DNA of 53,293 nt from Neisseria sp. (GCA_030538415.1 JAUNTY010000015.1:1-53293), one strand, 5' to 3'; positions 44,739 through 53,293 are shown, numbered from the stretch's first letter. A program made the numbers and translations. Notes: generated by a model not told the origin, from the letters alone.

Positions 44739-44990
44739 TCAACGCTCTTTTTCACGAAAGAAAGCATAGGTCACATCATGAAACAAGTCCACATGCGGGC
44801 TGTCTTCATAGTTCAGCTCAGCCAGCGCATCTTCAAAAGCCAGTTGGACGGATTCCACCACGTCTTGCGCCATGTCGGCGGGCAGGGCGCGAATCATGCC
44901 TTTGAAGGCCGTTGCCAGCACGTGATTCTGCATGCGCAATATATCATTGGCTTCTTCCAGATAGTCGAGACGTTGTTCGATGCTGCTCAT
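44739..44990 (-). CDS. Small conserved hypothetical protein with coiled-coil start
   Basis: An 83-residue acidic protein. The first ~30 residues (IEQRLDYLEEANDILRMQNHVL) are predicted coiled coil; the C-terminal part DALAELNYEDSPHVDLFHDVTYAFFREKE is unknown to me. No signal peptide. AAAGGA with 6-bp spacing favours the second of two adjacent ATGs. Divergent from the acidic protein gene at 45211. A single DUS lies upstream of its neighbour. Confidence 0.6.
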   Translation of the reverse strand: MSSIEQRLDYLEEANDILRMQNHVLATAFKGMIRALPADMAQDVVESVQLAFEDALAELNYEDSPHVDLFHDVTYAFFREKER

Positions 44991-45210
44991 CATGTTTCCT
45001 TTGAATAATCTGTTAGAATGTGCGCATTATATAGCGAAACCAGACAAACCGACATCAACCGGCAGGGCGCTGCGCGCCGTGGCGGATTTTCAGTATCCAC
45101 GTCTGCCCGAACAAGCCGCTTTCTTTGAGCCGGAGCAACCGGCCGGGCCAGCTTGTTTTTCAACGGGCATCACCACAATAAAACAGCAACCGAATGAAAG
45201 TATTCCTATA

Positions 45211-46059
45211 ATGAGCAACCAACACCCAACCCCAGACCATCCTCTTACGCCTGAAGAATCCGTTTCCGCAACCGCTGCACAGCCGCAGGCGCAGCAGGAA
45301 GAATTCGATTGGGAGCGCGGTTTGGAGCAGCTGCGCGAAAAACGGCAAACGCCGCCGGCCGATGCCGCGCATGCCGACGTCCGGATTGCTGCGGCAGAGC
45401 CTGCCCGCCGCAGCCCGGCAGAGCCGCAGCAAGCCGCAGACAAGCGCGCTCTTGATGCGGTGGCACGCGAAAAAGTCTTGCGTGAATACCTGCAGCAGTG
45501 GCAGCAGGAGCACAATGATGCCTTCAGCGAGGAGGAAATCACCGGCGCTGAAACCGATACGACCGTATTGCTGCAGGAAGACTGGCTGAGCGCCCAGAAT
45601 GCCTTGCGCACGGCGGCCGACGAACATGTTTTGGCAAGCCATACCGTGTGGCTGAACCCCAAACGGCAGCAGGCGGCAGTGCAGCAGCAAGAAGAGGACG
45701 GGGAAACAGCATATGCCGAAGAGGAAGCATCAGAAGAAGCATTGCCGCTGTCGCCGGAGCAGCTTCCGGTTACCGTTCAAGTCATTGATCCTCGCGTGAA
45801 TCCTGCCTTGCCGGTGATGTGTCTGTCGGAAAAAGAATTGATGGAGCGCCTGACCAGACGTTTGCGCCCGCACCTGACCGATGCCGTTGCCGGAATGGTG
45901 CGCGTGGCCGTGCAGAAACAGGCTGCCGCATTGACTTACCAGCTGCAACAAAACCTGAACGAGCAAACCCCGGCGCTGGTAGACGAGATTCTCGAATACA
46001 ATCTCAAGGCCGTCATGTCGGAAATCCGCTACGACTTGAAATTCAAGCGCAACAAATGA
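45211..46059 (+). CDS. Hypothetical acidic, Gln/Glu/Ala-rich protein
   Basis: A 282-residue protein I do not recognise. Residues 1-210 are low-complexity and acidic (many Q, E, A), likely disordered. Residues about 210-282 ([31 protein letters not shown] ... [27 protein letters not shown]) form a helical domain with a basic end. It has no signal peptide or membrane segment. The stop overlaps the start of the DUF3465 gene (ATGA), so the two are translationally coupled. The start at 45211 has only a weak RBS; the open frame extends upstream without a convincing start. Confidence 0.6.
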   Translation: MSNQHPTPDHPLTPEESVSATAAQPQAQQEEFDWERGLEQLREKRQTPPADAAHADVRIAAAEPARRSPAEPQQAADKRALDAVAREKVLREYLQQWQQEHNDAFSEEEITGAETDTTVLLQEDWLSAQNALRTAADEHVLASHTVWLNPKRQQAAVQQQEEDGETAYAEEEASEEALPLSPEQLPVTVQVIDPRVNPALPVMCLSEKELMERLTRRLRPHLTDAVAGMVRVAVQKQAAALTYQLQQNLNEQTPALVDEILEYNLKAVMSEIRYDLKFKRNK

Positions 46060-46514
46060 ACACTATGTCGAAATGGATCTGGATTATCATCGCCGCTGCA
46101 GCATTGTTCGGCTATCAGCGCTGGCAGCAGCCTGCAAGCGAGCCTGTTGCCGTCGAATCATCCGCATCTGCCACCGCCGACAGCGACCAAAAGTTTCAGA
46201 CGGCCTTTGAGCAGAAGCAAAGCAATCTGCAGATAGCAGGCAGCGGCAGGGTCATCAAAACCCTGCCCGACGACAACAAAGGCTCGCGGCACCAACGCTT
46301 TATTCTCAAACTCGACAGCGGCCAAACTTTGCTGGTGGCGCACAATATTGATTTGGCGCCCAAAATCAAAGGCTTGAAAAAAGGCGACAGAATAGTGTTT
46401 TACGGCGAATATGAATGGACGGAGCAGGGCGGGGTGATTCATTGGACGCACCACGACCCGGCAGGCCGCCATGTCGGCGGCTGGTTAAAACATGACGGAA
46501 AAACATACCAATAA
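46056..46514 (+). CDS. DUF3465-like periplasmic protein
   Basis: A 152-residue protein with an N-terminal membrane anchor or signal ([17 protein letters not shown]). The globular part has an OB-like pattern: [57 protein letters not shown] and [22 protein letters not shown]. This matches DUF3465 as I know it; the function is unknown, although the histidine cluster WTHHDP..H is conserved. An ATG at 46065 is an alternative start. An in-frame DUS encodes FQTA. Confidence 0.7.
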   Translation: MNTMSKWIWIIIAAAALFGYQRWQQPASEPVAVESSASATADSDQKFQTAFEQKQSNLQIAGSGRVIKTLPDDNKGSRHQRFILKLDSGQTLLVAHNIDLAPKIKGLKKGDRIVFYGEYEWTEQGGVIHWTHHDPAGRHVGGWLKHDGKTYQ

Positions 46515-46552
46515 AACAGATTACAAGCCTGCATCCAGACAGCGCAAATTTC

Positions 46553-46585
46553 TTTCAGACGGCCTCAAACACAGGCCGTCTGAAA
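46553..46585. terminator. DUS inverted pair after the DUF3465 gene
   Basis: TTTCAGACGGCCT and AGGCCGTCTGAAA with a 7-nt loop. Confidence 0.65.
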
Positions 46586-46628
46586 TGCAGTTGGCTTCGG
46601 CCTGCCGCCTTGTGCCGATTTGCATCAA

Positions 46629-46736
46629 TATAGTCGAATAAATTAGCTTCTGCTACAGCGTTGGCTCGCCTTGTCGTACTATCTGTACTGTCTGCAGCTC
46701 GCCGCCTTGTGTCAGAAGCTAATTTCTCCGGCTATA
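46629..46736. mobile_element. Correia-like repeat
   Basis: 108 bp with ends TATAGTCGAATAAATTAG and CTAATTTCTCCGGCTATA and a full core. It ends 41 bp before the acetyl-CoA acetyltransferase start, in promoter position. Confidence 0.85.
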
Positions 46737-46777
46737 AAAGAAAACCAAATAAAATCAAACAATAAAAGGAGAGACAC

Positions 46778-47959
46778 TTGGAAAAAATCGTTATCGTGGC
46801 CGCCGTGCGCACAGCTATCGGCAGCTTTTCCGGCAGCCTCAGCAGCATGCGCGCACCGGCGCTCGGAGCCGCCGTTATCAAAGCCTTGCTCGATAAAACC
46901 GGCGTGCAACCCGGACAGGTTGACGAAGTGCTGATGGGCAATGTGCTCACCGCCGGAGTCGGCCAGAATCCGGCGCGCCAGGCCGCTTTGGCAGCCGGGT
47001 TGCCCATACACATTCCCGCCACCACCGTCAACACCGTCTGCGGCTCCGGCCTGACTGCCGTCCAACTCGCCGCACGCAGCATTGCCTGCGGCGACAGCGA
47101 AATCGTGATTGCCGGTGGCCAGGAAAACATGTCTCAAGCGCCCCATTTGCTGGCAGGCTTCCGAAACGGCCAAAAAATGGGCAATGCCACACTGGTCGAC
47201 AGCATGGTTTCAGACGGCCTTACCGATGTTTACCACCAATACCACATGGGCATCACCGCCGAAAACATCGCCGAAAAACTCGGTATCAGCCGCGAAGAAC
47301 AAGATGCATTGGCGCTGGTTTCGCAACAACGGGCTGCCGCTGCACAAGCCGCAGGCAGGTTTGCACAAGAAATCATCCCGGTCGCCGTACCGCAACGGCA
47401 TGGTGACGCGGTCATTTTCGACGCCGACGAATACATCAAACCCGCCGCCAACGCCGAAAGCATCGCCAAACTGCGCCCGGCGTTTAAAAAAGACGGCACC
47501 GTCACCGCAGCCAACGCTTCCGGTATCAACGACGGCGCGGCCGCCGTCATGCTGATGGGCGCCAAAAAAGCCCGGGAATTGGGGTTAACACCGCTGGCAA
47601 GCATCAAGGCTTATGCCGCCACCGGTATCGAACCCGAAATCATGGGCTTGGGGCCGGTGCCCGCGATAAAGCAAACCTTGCAGAAAGCTGGTTGGCAAAT
47701 TGGCGATTTGAATCTAATCGAAGGCAACGAAGCATTCGCTGCGCAAGCCCTGGGCGTTGCCCGTGAGCTCGGATTTGATATGGACAAGGTCAACGTCAAC
47801 GGCGGTGCCATCGCTTTGGGGCATCCCATCGGCGCATCCGGCTGCCGCATCCTGGTGACCTTGCTGCACGAAATGCAGCGGCGCCACGCCCGAAAAGGCT
47901 TGGCTGCCTTATGCGTCGGCGGCGGCATGGGCGTTGCCCTGGCGGTGGAGCGCGACTGA
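46778..47959 (+). CDS. Acetyl-CoA acetyltransferase (thiolase II)
   Basis: A 393-residue cytoplasmic thiolase that condenses two acetyl-CoA to acetoacetyl-CoA, or the reverse. Acyl-accepting Cys88 is in NTVCGSGL, His349 in ALGHPIGASG and the second active Cys379 in CVGGGMG. GGQENMSQAPHLL and the loop domain are normal. The start is a TTG with a strong RBS (AAAGGAGAG), and the family begins MEKIVIVAAVRTAIG exactly here. Single gene; roles include fatty acid or ketone-body metabolism. Confidence 0.94.
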   Translation: MEKIVIVAAVRTAIGSFSGSLSSMRAPALGAAVIKALLDKTGVQPGQVDEVLMGNVLTAGVGQNPARQAALAAGLPIHIPATTVNTVCGSGLTAVQLAARSIACGDSEIVIAGGQENMSQAPHLLAGFRNGQKMGNATLVDSMVSDGLTDVYHQYHMGITAENIAEKLGISREEQDALALVSQQRAAAAQAAGRFAQEIIPVAVPQRHGDAVIFDADEYIKPAANAESIAKLRPAFKKDGTVTAANASGINDGAAAVMLMGAKKARELGLTPLASIKAYAATGIEPEIMGLGPVPAIKQTLQKAGWQIGDLNLIEGNEAFAAQALGVARELGFDMDKVNVNGGAIALGHPIGASGCRILVTLLHEMQRRHARKGLAALCVGGGMGVALAVERD

Positions 47960-47962
47960 CTG

Positions 47963-47992
47963 TTTCAGACGGCCTTCAGAGGCCGTCTGAAA
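47963..47992. terminator. DUS hairpin behind the thiolase
   Basis: TTTCAGACGGCCT and AGGCCGTCTGAAA with a 4-nt loop. Confidence 0.75.
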
Positions 47993-48021
47993 TGATAAAA
48001 ATTTGCAACGGAGAAAAACAA

Positions 48022-48408
48022 ATGGAATGGGAAAACCGAATCAAAAGAATGAAGATGAACAAATGGCAAATATTGCTTATTACGGTATCAAGCCTTTTTA
48101 TAGCACATCCCGCATCCGCAAAATATATATGGGATATCGAAAGGGCGGAGCGCAGCTGCGAGCTTCAAAAAAATTCCATTCTCCGAGAACGCAACGGAAC
48201 ACCAGCCTGCACGGAACTTAAAAACTTAAAAAGAATGCAGAGAGAATACAACCACCGACAAGGGATCATTAATTACCAAGCAGACCAACGAGAAAGACTT
48301 GAACGCCAAGAACGCGAATACCGGAATAAAAACCCCAAAAGCAAGAAAAATGGCGACGGCGCGCTACAAGCTTGCCCAAAAATGACAGACCAGCACCACC
48401 GCGCTTGA
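48022..48408 (+). CDS. Hypothetical secreted protein, low GC
   Basis: A 128-residue protein not recognised. A signal peptide is clear (MNKWQILLITVSSLFIAHPASA), and the ATG at 48022 is favoured by GGAGA 7 bp upstream even though it makes a longer n-region. The mature part has two pairs of Cys-containing helices (SCELQK, TPACTELK) and a strongly charged tail (RERLERQEREYRNKNPKSKK). Base composition is lower in GC than its neighbours, and the following ~200 bp are AT-rich, suggesting acquired DNA. Confidence 0.6.
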   Translation: MEWENRIKRMKMNKWQILLITVSSLFIAHPASAKYIWDIERAERSCELQKNSILRERNGTPACTELKNLKRMQREYNHRQGIINYQADQRERLERQEREYRNKNPKSKKNGDGALQACPKMTDQHHRA

Positions 48409-48602
48409 GTATCCGCGAACAAAGATGCCTTAACTGAAACAATAGGGGCAAGAATGAGCCTGGCGGCCACTGCGAACACTTGGCGGCCACGTAAGACGGA
48501 AGTGCTAGCATTTTCTATTTCGCATAATCTATATTATGTTAAATTTTATATTATGATTATCTTAGATTGTGCCCACTATAAGCTGAAGCTGATGCAGAAA
48601 GC
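48409..48602. other. AT-rich non-coding stretch
   Basis: No gene is seen. It holds a near-direct repeat (CTGGCGGCCACTGCGAACACTT / TTGGCGGCCACG, abbreviated) and then strongly AT-rich DNA (TATATTATGTTAAATTTTATA). It is probably part of a small acquired patch with the preceding gene. Confidence 0.4.
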
Positions 48603-48706
48603 TATAGTCGTTCCGTTAGATTGATACAGCGTTGCTGCGCCTTGCCGTACTACCTGTACTGTCTTCGGCTTACTGCTTTGTCTCAATCTAAATTGAAACG
48701 ACTATA
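48603..48706. mobile_element. Correia-like repeat, TCGTTCCG end type
   Basis: 104 bp, ends TATAGTCGTTCCGTTAG and AAATTGAAACGACTATA with the core in the opposite orientation to 38128. It abuts the ppsA fragment. Confidence 0.85.
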
Positions 48707-48712
48707 TACAGT

Positions 48713-48871
48713 CACTTCCTGGCCATCTGAAAGCTGAAAGCGCCGAAGTGACATCACCGCAGTACTACTGCCGGAATGCCCGGCTCGCGCGCAATAATCG
48801 TTGCGTGGCAGGTGCGGCCGCAGCGATTGGTAACGATGGCGTAAGCGCGTTTCATCACCGGCTCCCATCAA
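48713..48871 (-). pseudogene. Decayed fragment of ppsA (phosphohistidine region)
   Basis: Read leftward, about 158 bp match ppsA 36790-36946 at roughly 85-90% by eye: GGAGCCGGTGATGAAACGCG, ACCTGCCACGCA.CGATTAT, ATTCCGGCAGTAGT and GGCCAGGAAGTGACTGTAT. Single-base losses break the frame and the DUS of ppsA is altered to TCAGATGGCC with a small local duplication. It ends exactly at a Correia-like repeat on one side and close to a GAGACC element on the other. It makes no protein. Confidence 0.85.
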
Positions 48872-48899
48872 TTAAAAACCACAGGCCGTCTGAAAGGTT

Positions 48900-49096
48900 G
48901 AGACCTTTGCAAAATACTTTTTTCTTGGAAATATCCATTCCATCTGTCATTCCGGCGCAGGCCGGAATCCATTTTTTCAAGGTTCAGTTATTTGATTTCA
49001 AATGGGTTTTCATGGTGAGCTATGGATTCCGGCCTGCGCCGGAATGACGGAGTGGATGCTTTTGCGACGCAGCAAAAGGTATTTTGCAAAGGTCTC
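48900..49096. mobile_element. GAGACC-ended element with NIME-like passenger
   Basis: Inverted copy of 17624-17819 (about 90% identical by eye). AGGTT on both sides is a 5-bp target duplication. Removing the element restores a DUS hairpin (CACAGGCCGTCTGAA ... TTCAGACGGCCTGTG). Confidence 0.88.
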
Positions 49097-49204
49097 AGGT
49101 TAAAAGTTTTCAGACGGCCTGTGCAATCTTGCAAACACCTTACACAACCAAACCGGCGGGCGGTATAATCCGTCGCGTCAATAATCAAAACAAGCGGGAT
49201 AAAT

Positions 49205-50440
49205 ATGCAGCAGCTTAAATTGGCCGTTTCGGGCGCGCAGATTTTATTTGTGGCCTTTGGCGCGATGGTGTTGGTGCCGTTGCTTACGGGGTTGAACCCG
49301 GCAATGGCATTATTGGGTGCCGGCATCGGCACTTTGCTTTTTCAAGTGGTGACGCGGCGCAAGGTGCCGATTTTTTTGGGCTCTTCGTTTGCGTTTATCG
49401 CGCCGATTATTTATGCGGTTGCCGAATGGGGGCTGCCTTCGACCATGTTCGGCCTGTTTGCGGCGGGCTTTATGTATTTTGTGTTTGCCGGGCTGGTGAA
49501 ATGGCGCGGACTGGCGACGGTCAACCGTTTGCTGCCGCCGGTGGTTATCGGCCCGGTGATTATGGTTATCGGTCTTTCGGTGGCGGTGGTGGCCAGCCAG
49601 ATGGCGATGGGTCAGGCAGGCGGCAGCCAGGTGGTGGATTACAGCCAGTCGCTGCTGCTTTCGGGTTTCACTTTTGCGGTGACCGTTATCATTGCGGTGT
49701 TTGGCAGCAGGATGATGAAGCTGGTGCCGATTTTAATCGGAGTGGCATCCGGCTATATTGCTGCCCTGCTCCTCGGCCTGGTAGACGTGCAGCCGATTAT
49801 GGATGCGCCTTGGTTTGCCTGGCCGCAATTTGTGACACCCGAGGTCAACTGGCATGCGGCGCTGTTTATGCTGCCGGTGGCGATTGCGCCTGCCATCGAA
49901 CACATCGGCGGCATCATGGCCATCGGCAAGGTAACGGGCAAGGACTACGCCAAAGATCCCGGCCTGCACAAAACGCTGGCGGGCGACGGCTTGGGCGTGT
50001 GTGTGGCCGGTTTGATCGGCGGCCCGCCGGTAACGACTTACGGCGAGGTAACCGGAGCGGTGATGCTCACGAAAAACAGCAATCCGAAAATCATGACCTG
50101 GGCGGCGGTATTTGCCATTTGTATGGCTTTTTTCGGTAAATTCAATGCTTTTCTGGCTTCGATTCCGCTGCCGGTAATGGGCGGAGTGATGATTTTGCTG
50201 TTCGGCACCATCGCTTCGCTCGGCCTGAAAACGCTGATTGATGCCAAGGTGGATTTGATGCAGCCGAAAAATCTGGTGATTGTCAGCTCGGTGCTCACCA
50301 CCGGCGTGGGCGGCATGGTCATCAAATTCGGCAGCATGAGCTTTGCGGGCGTGGGCTTGTGCGCGATTTTGGCGATTATCCTCAATTGGCTGCTGCCGAA
50401 CGAAAAGGCGGATGCTGTTGTATTGAATGAGGAAATCTGA
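49205..50440 (+). CDS. uraA: Uracil permease (NCS2 family)
   Basis: A 411-residue inner-membrane proton symporter for uracil. About fourteen hydrophobic segments follow the NCS2 order. Key substrate and proton residues are visible in APAIEHIGGIMAIGKVTGKDY (Glu and His) and in GGPPVTTYGEVTGAVMLTKN (Glu), as in E. coli UraA. Length is that of UraA rather than of xanthine permeases. RBS GCGGGATAAAT is weak. Single gene; a DUS lies upstream. Confidence 0.93.
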   Translation: MQQLKLAVSGAQILFVAFGAMVLVPLLTGLNPAMALLGAGIGTLLFQVVTRRKVPIFLGSSFAFIAPIIYAVAEWGLPSTMFGLFAAGFMYFVFAGLVKWRGLATVNRLLPPVVIGPVIMVIGLSVAVVASQMAMGQAGGSQVVDYSQSLLLSGFTFAVTVIIAVFGSRMMKLVPILIGVASGYIAALLLGLVDVQPIMDAPWFAWPQFVTPEVNWHAALFMLPVAIAPAIEHIGGIMAIGKVTGKDYAKDPGLHKTLAGDGLGVCVAGLIGGPPVTTYGEVTGAVMLTKNSNPKIMTWAAVFAICMAFFGKFNAFLASIPLPVMGGVMILLFGTIASLGLKTLIDAKVDLMQPKNLVIVSSVLTTGVGGMVIKFGSMSFAGVGLCAILAIILNWLLPNEKADAVVLNEEI

Positions 50441-50463
50441 TTATTTATGCAGCAACTCAGCTT

Positions 50464-50565
50464 GAGACTTTTGCAAAAAATAATATCCGTCGCACCCGCG
50501 CAGGCGGGTGCCTAGTGCAAAGCGCAGCTTTGCTTGTCCATAAAAAGGTATTTTGCAAAGGTCTC
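50464..50565. mobile_element. Short hybrid GAGACC-ended element
   Basis: Left end GAGACTTTTGCAAAA and first half belong to the GCGGGTGC module; the right end (AAAAAGGTATTTTGCAAAGG) belongs to the NIME-passenger type. The middle is missing, giving 102 bp. Its last bases lie in the stop codon of moeA. Confidence 0.75.
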
Positions 50566-51763
50566 AGCTCGGCAGAATATGCACTTTGACCCGCTGCCCC
50601 TCTTCCACTACCGTGCCGGCCGGCACTTCGCACAAGGCATTGGCATGGGCGCAGGTGCTGAGCATGGCCGAGCCCTGGTTGGGCAACAACACGGCCACAG
50701 TGTCGCCGGCTTCGTTCACCTCGATGCGCACGCGCAAAAATTCGCGCCGCTTGATGGCTTTTTTGGTGCTGAAGGCGGCCTTGACATTGAAGTTGGGCAG
50801 ATTCCAATAGCGCGGGTATTTGCCCATCAGCTTGTTGAGCACGGGGAAAAGCAGCATGTGCGCGGTAACAAATGTGGCGACCGGGTTGCCGGGCAGGATG
50901 AATACCTTGGTGTTGCCGATATTGCCCCAGGCAAACGGCTTGCCCGGTTTGATGGCCAGCGTGTGTGTGGTCAGCGTGCCCACGTTTTCGATGGCCTGCT
51001 TCAGGTAATCGGCCTCGCCCACCGAAGCGCCGCCGCTGGTGATAATCACGTCAAACTTTTTGGCCGCATAGGTGAGCGCGGTTTCGGTACGCGCCAGATC
51101 GTCGGGCAAAATGCCGCCGTCCATCACTTCTGCGCCGCGTGTTTTCAGCCATGAAATCATCTGATAGCGGTTGGCATCGTAGATCTTGCCGTCGGCCAGC
51201 GGCTCGCCCGGCTCGGTGATTTCGTTGCCGCTGGAAAACACGATGACTTTCAGCTTTTCGTATACCGGCACATTTTTGTAGCCCTGCGAAGCGGCCAGCC
51301 CCAAAGCAGCGGCATTCATCTTGCTGCCCTGCTCCAGCAGCTCGTCGCCCACTTCGATTTCTTCGGCTTTCATGCGCATGTGTTGGCCGGGTTCGATTTC
51401 GGCGTTGACATGCAGGCATCCGCCGTTTATTTCCGCCTGCTCCTGCGGCACTACGGCAGTGGTGTTTTGCGGCAGCGGCGCGCCGGTGAAAATGCGCACG
51501 GCCTCGCCCTGCTGCAAGGGGGCAGCAGCCGCATCGCCCGCCTGCACGCGGTTGACAACGGCAAAATCTTTCAGACGGCCTTCTTTGTCGCACACCGCAT
51601 AGCCGTCCATGGCGCTGTTGTCAAACATGGGGCTGGGGTAACGGGCTTGCAGCGGCGCGGACAAAAAGCGGTTGGCGGCTTCCATCAACGCCAGATTGAC
51701 GCTGCCGAGGGCGCAGCTGTGGGTGTCGAGCAATTGCTGACGGGCAATTTCAAAATCTAGCAT
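50564..51763 (-). CDS. moeA: Molybdopterin molybdenumtransferase
   Basis: A 399-residue cytoplasmic enzyme inserting molybdate into adenylylated molybdopterin. Family segments include [76 protein letters not shown] and [10 protein letters not shown]. The C-terminal domain is complete and ends VKVHILPS; the stop codon TGA takes its GA from the terminal bases of an adjacent GAGACC element. It is the last gene of the moaD-moaE-mobA-moeA operon and overlaps the mobA stop by 7 bp. An in-frame DUS encodes EGRLKDF. Confidence 0.94.
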   Translation of the reverse strand: MLDFEIARQQLLDTHSCALGSVNLALMEAANRFLSAPLQARYPSPMFDNSAMDGYAVCDKEGRLKDFAVVNRVQAGDAAAAPLQQGEAVRIFTGAPLPQNTTAVVPQEQAEINGGCLHVNAEIEPGQHMRMKAEEIEVGDELLEQGSKMNAAALGLAASQGYKNVPVYEKLKVIVFSSGNEITEPGEPLADGKIYDANRYQMISWLKTRGAEVMDGGILPDDLARTETALTYAAKKFDVIITSGGASVGEADYLKQAIENVGTLTTHTLAIKPGKPFAWGNIGNTKVFILPGNPVATFVTAHMLLFPVLNKLMGKYPRYWNLPNFNVKAAFSTKKAIKRREFLRVRIEVNEAGDTVAVLLPNQGSAMLSTCAHANALCEVPAGTVVEEGQRVKVHILPS

Positions 51764-52341
51764 GGCGGGTTTTCCATATCCTGTAATGAGTTGTAATTTA
51801 CAAAATCGGCTTCTTGTGCAAACAACACCGAACGGGCGCGCTGCTGTTGCAGCCAGCCGCGTATGGTGCGCATGCCGGCGTTGAGATAAGTAATCGAGCT
51901 CGGCAGCAGTTGCGGGCGGATGAACATCACGCTGTAATGCGGCTGGTTGCCGGTTTGGGCATAAAAAGCGCTGCAAAGCGGCGAGCGCTGGGCGGCGGTT
52001 TTGAAGGTTTGCACCAAATCTTCGGGCAGACGCAACGTGTCGCACGGCACCACCAGCAGCCAATCGGCCTTGGCCAGCTGGATGTCGCTGGCGGCGGTGC
52101 AGAGGGCGGCCAGCGGCCCCAAGCCCTGCCATTGGCGCGCATCGGTGAAAATATGCGGGCTGCGGGCGGAATATTTTTCCAGATTGCGGTTGGCGCTGAT
52201 GGCGACATGCTCCACCTGCGGCCTGATACGGTCGGCCACATGGTCGATAAACGCGCGGCCTTCCCATTCGATCAGACCTTTGTCTTGGCCCCCCATGCGG
52301 CTGCCCTGCCCGCCGGCCAATATCAGTGCGATGACTCTCAT
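51757..52341 (-). CDS. mobA: Molybdenum cofactor guanylyltransferase
   Basis: A 194-residue nucleotidyltransferase that joins GMP to Mo-molybdopterin, making the bis-MGD cofactor of DMSO-reductase-family enzymes. The GTP-binding start [21 protein letters not shown] and the metal-binding [10 protein letters not shown] are present. The start overlaps the moaE stop by 4 bp (ATGA type) and the end overlaps moeA, so the operon is translationally coupled. Confidence 0.93.
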   Translation of the reverse strand: MRVIALILAGGQGSRMGGQDKGLIEWEGRAFIDHVADRIRPQVEHVAISANRNLEKYSARSPHIFTDARQWQGLGPLAALCTAASDIQLAKADWLLVVPCDTLRLPEDLVQTFKTAAQRSPLCSAFYAQTGNQPHYSVMFIRPQLLPSSITYLNAGMRTIRGWLQQQRARSVLFAQEADFVNYNSLQDMENPPC

Positions 52342-52805
52342 GCTTGCGTGTCCCATTGGCGGGCGGCCGCTTGGTCGCTTTGTCTGGCTTCCACCCAATG
52401 CTCGCGGCCGTCTGAAAACTGTTCTTTTTTCCAGAAAGGCGCTTCGGTTTTCAGGTAGTCCATCAGGTATTCGGCTGCAGCGAAAGCGGCCTTGCGATGC
52501 GCCGAGGCGGCCAGCACCAGCACAATCTGCTCGTCGGCAGCCAGCTCCCCTACCCTGTGGATGACGGTACAGGCCGAAAGCGGCCACCGCTCGGCGGCAG
52601 CGGCGGCAATGCGGCCGATTTCGGCTTCGGTCACTTCCGGAAAATGTTCGAGATAAAGGCTTGAAAGCGGTATGTCGGTATCGCGGTCTCGCACCAGGCC
52701 GACAAAAGCCGCAACTGCGCCCACGTTGCCGCCGCCCGCCAGCAAGGCACGGTATTCATCCTGCAAATTGAAATCGGCATGCTGCACGCGGATAAGGGTC
52801 TGCAT
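52338..52805 (-). CDS. moaE: Molybdopterin synthase catalytic subunit
   Basis: A 155-residue subunit that, with MoaD, adds two sulfurs to precursor Z to form molybdopterin. Recognisable are [58 protein letters not shown] and the active-site [11 protein letters not shown]. It starts 1 bp after the moaD stop and has the usual length. Confidence 0.94.
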   Translation of the reverse strand: MQTLIRVQHADFNLQDEYRALLAGGGNVGAVAAFVGLVRDRDTDIPLSSLYLEHFPEVTEAEIGRIAAAAAERWPLSACTVIHRVGELAADEQIVLVLAASAHRKAAFAAAEYLMDYLKTEAPFWKKEQFSDGREHWVEARQSDQAAARQWDTQA

Positions 52806-52806
52806 G

Positions 52807-53055
52807 TCAGCCTCCCGTTACCGGCGGCAACAGGCCGACTTCGGCGCCGTCGGGTATGTCGTCGCTCCAGCCGCTGATTTTTTTATTAATGACCAACCGG
52901 AAAATCTTGTCGGGCGCCAATGCTGCCTGCCATTCGCCGCCGCGCGCATGCAGCAGCGCCAGCAGGTCATGCCCGCTGCCGCCGCTCCAGGCAATTTCTT
53001 CCTGGGCAGTATCCAGATGTTGTTTGAGCACACCGAAATATAGAATTTTAATCAT
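52807..53055 (-). CDS. moaD: Molybdopterin synthase sulfur-carrier subunit
   Basis: An 82-residue ubiquitin-fold protein ending in the Gly-Gly (PPVTGG) that is thiocarboxylated and donates sulfur to MoaE. The start MIKILYFGVLKQ is typical; the ATG at 53061 (two codons earlier) is an alternative, and neither has a strong RBS. It is the first visible gene of the leftward moaD-moaE-mobA-moeA operon. moaA, moaC and moeB are not in the window. Confidence 0.9.
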   Translation of the reverse strand: MIKILYFGVLKQHLDTAQEEIAWSGGSGHDLLALLHARGGEWQAALAPDKIFRLVINKKISGWSDDIPDGAEVGLLPPVTGG

Positions 53056-53239
53056 AACCATGTTTACTTTATCGAGAGCGGTTGATGCGTGATGGTGCCA
53101 CATCTGATGCACATTGCGGCATTGTCGGGCAATCATTTGACTGAAATCAAACCAATCAGCCTGCCTTTGTCGGCCGTTATTGAATCGCGGTTATTCTGCA
53201 ATATCCTGCAGGCCGTCTGAAAAAATCCGGATTGGCCGG

Positions 53240-53293
53240 TATAGTCGGAGAAATGAGCTTCTGATACAAGGCGGCGAGCCGCAGACAGTACAG
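53240..53293. mobile_element. Correia-like repeat, right end cut by window
   Basis: TATAGTCGGAGAAATGAGC end and the first half of the core up to CAGACAGTACAG; the rest lies beyond the window. Confidence 0.8.

Overview
The window is chromosomal DNA of a Neisseria species or a very close Neisseriaceae relative. The 12-mer DNA uptake sequence (DUS) AGGCCGTCTGAA, with some ATGCCGTCTGAA, occurs dozens of times inside genes and as inverted pairs behind genes. Correia-type repeats, dRS3/NIME-type repeats and short GAGACC-ended elements fill most intergenic gaps, and the housekeeping proteins (AlaRS, ComEC, PEP synthase, LepB) are Neisseria-like. The mix of AG-DUS, a sucrose phosphorylase and an aryl-polyene-type pigment cluster suggests a commensal, possibly yellow-pigmented species. 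I cannot name the species.

Layout. 0.1-6.5 kb: a glycosyltransferase, a Cd/Zn/Pb-type P-ATPase with its divergent MerR-family regulator and a readable 19-bp-spacer promoter, a Tas-type aldo-keto reductase and a cupin/JmjC-like oxygenase. 7.3-8.8 kb: an orphan sucrose phosphorylase. 9.1-22.5 kb: fourteen co-directional genes forming most of an aryl polyene (APE)-type cluster: chain-length-factor-like ketosynthase, two lysophospholipid-type acyltransferases, two ACPs, a membrane protein, an adenylating ligase fused to a hotdog dehydratase, a glycosyltransferase, a thioesterase, a nitroreductase-family protein, a LolA-like carrier, an MMPL/RND exporter, a flavoprotein and a DUF3261 lipoprotein. 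They would prime, extend, trim, attach and export a lipid-linked polyene to the outer membrane. The catalytic ketosynthases, ketoreductase and second dehydratase expected for such a pathway are not in the window.

22.8-40 kb: polyamine-type binding lipoprotein, alaS (with an unusual insert), lepB, an orphan mlaC, a porin, serS, a YdcF/SanA-like protein, arfA (with a transcription terminator inside its reading frame), the divergent pair ppsR/ppsA controlling and making PEP synthase, a formate/nitrite-type channel and rlmB. 40-53 kb: comEC (DNA uptake), small Neisseria-type hypothetical proteins, a YdcZ-type membrane protein, an amino-acid-type binding lipoprotein, an acetyl-CoA acetyltransferase, a low-GC patch with a secreted hypothetical protein and a decayed fragment of ppsA, uraA, and a tightly overlapping molybdenum cofactor operon moaD-moaE-mobA-moeA read leftward.

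The most interesting points are the repeats and unusual gene architectures: (i) a family of about 200-bp elements with IS-like GAGACC ends that carry two unrelated passenger modules, several with 5-bp target duplications located at DUS hairpins; (ii) Correia-like elements with one core and at least four different end types; (iii) the arfA internal terminator; (iv) the ligase-dehydratase fusion and nitroreductase in the polyene cluster; (v) a roughly 90-residue insert in AlaRS; (vi) DUS copies that supply stop codons. Start sites were chosen from family alignments recalled from memory and from visible ribosome binding sites; no database search was possible.
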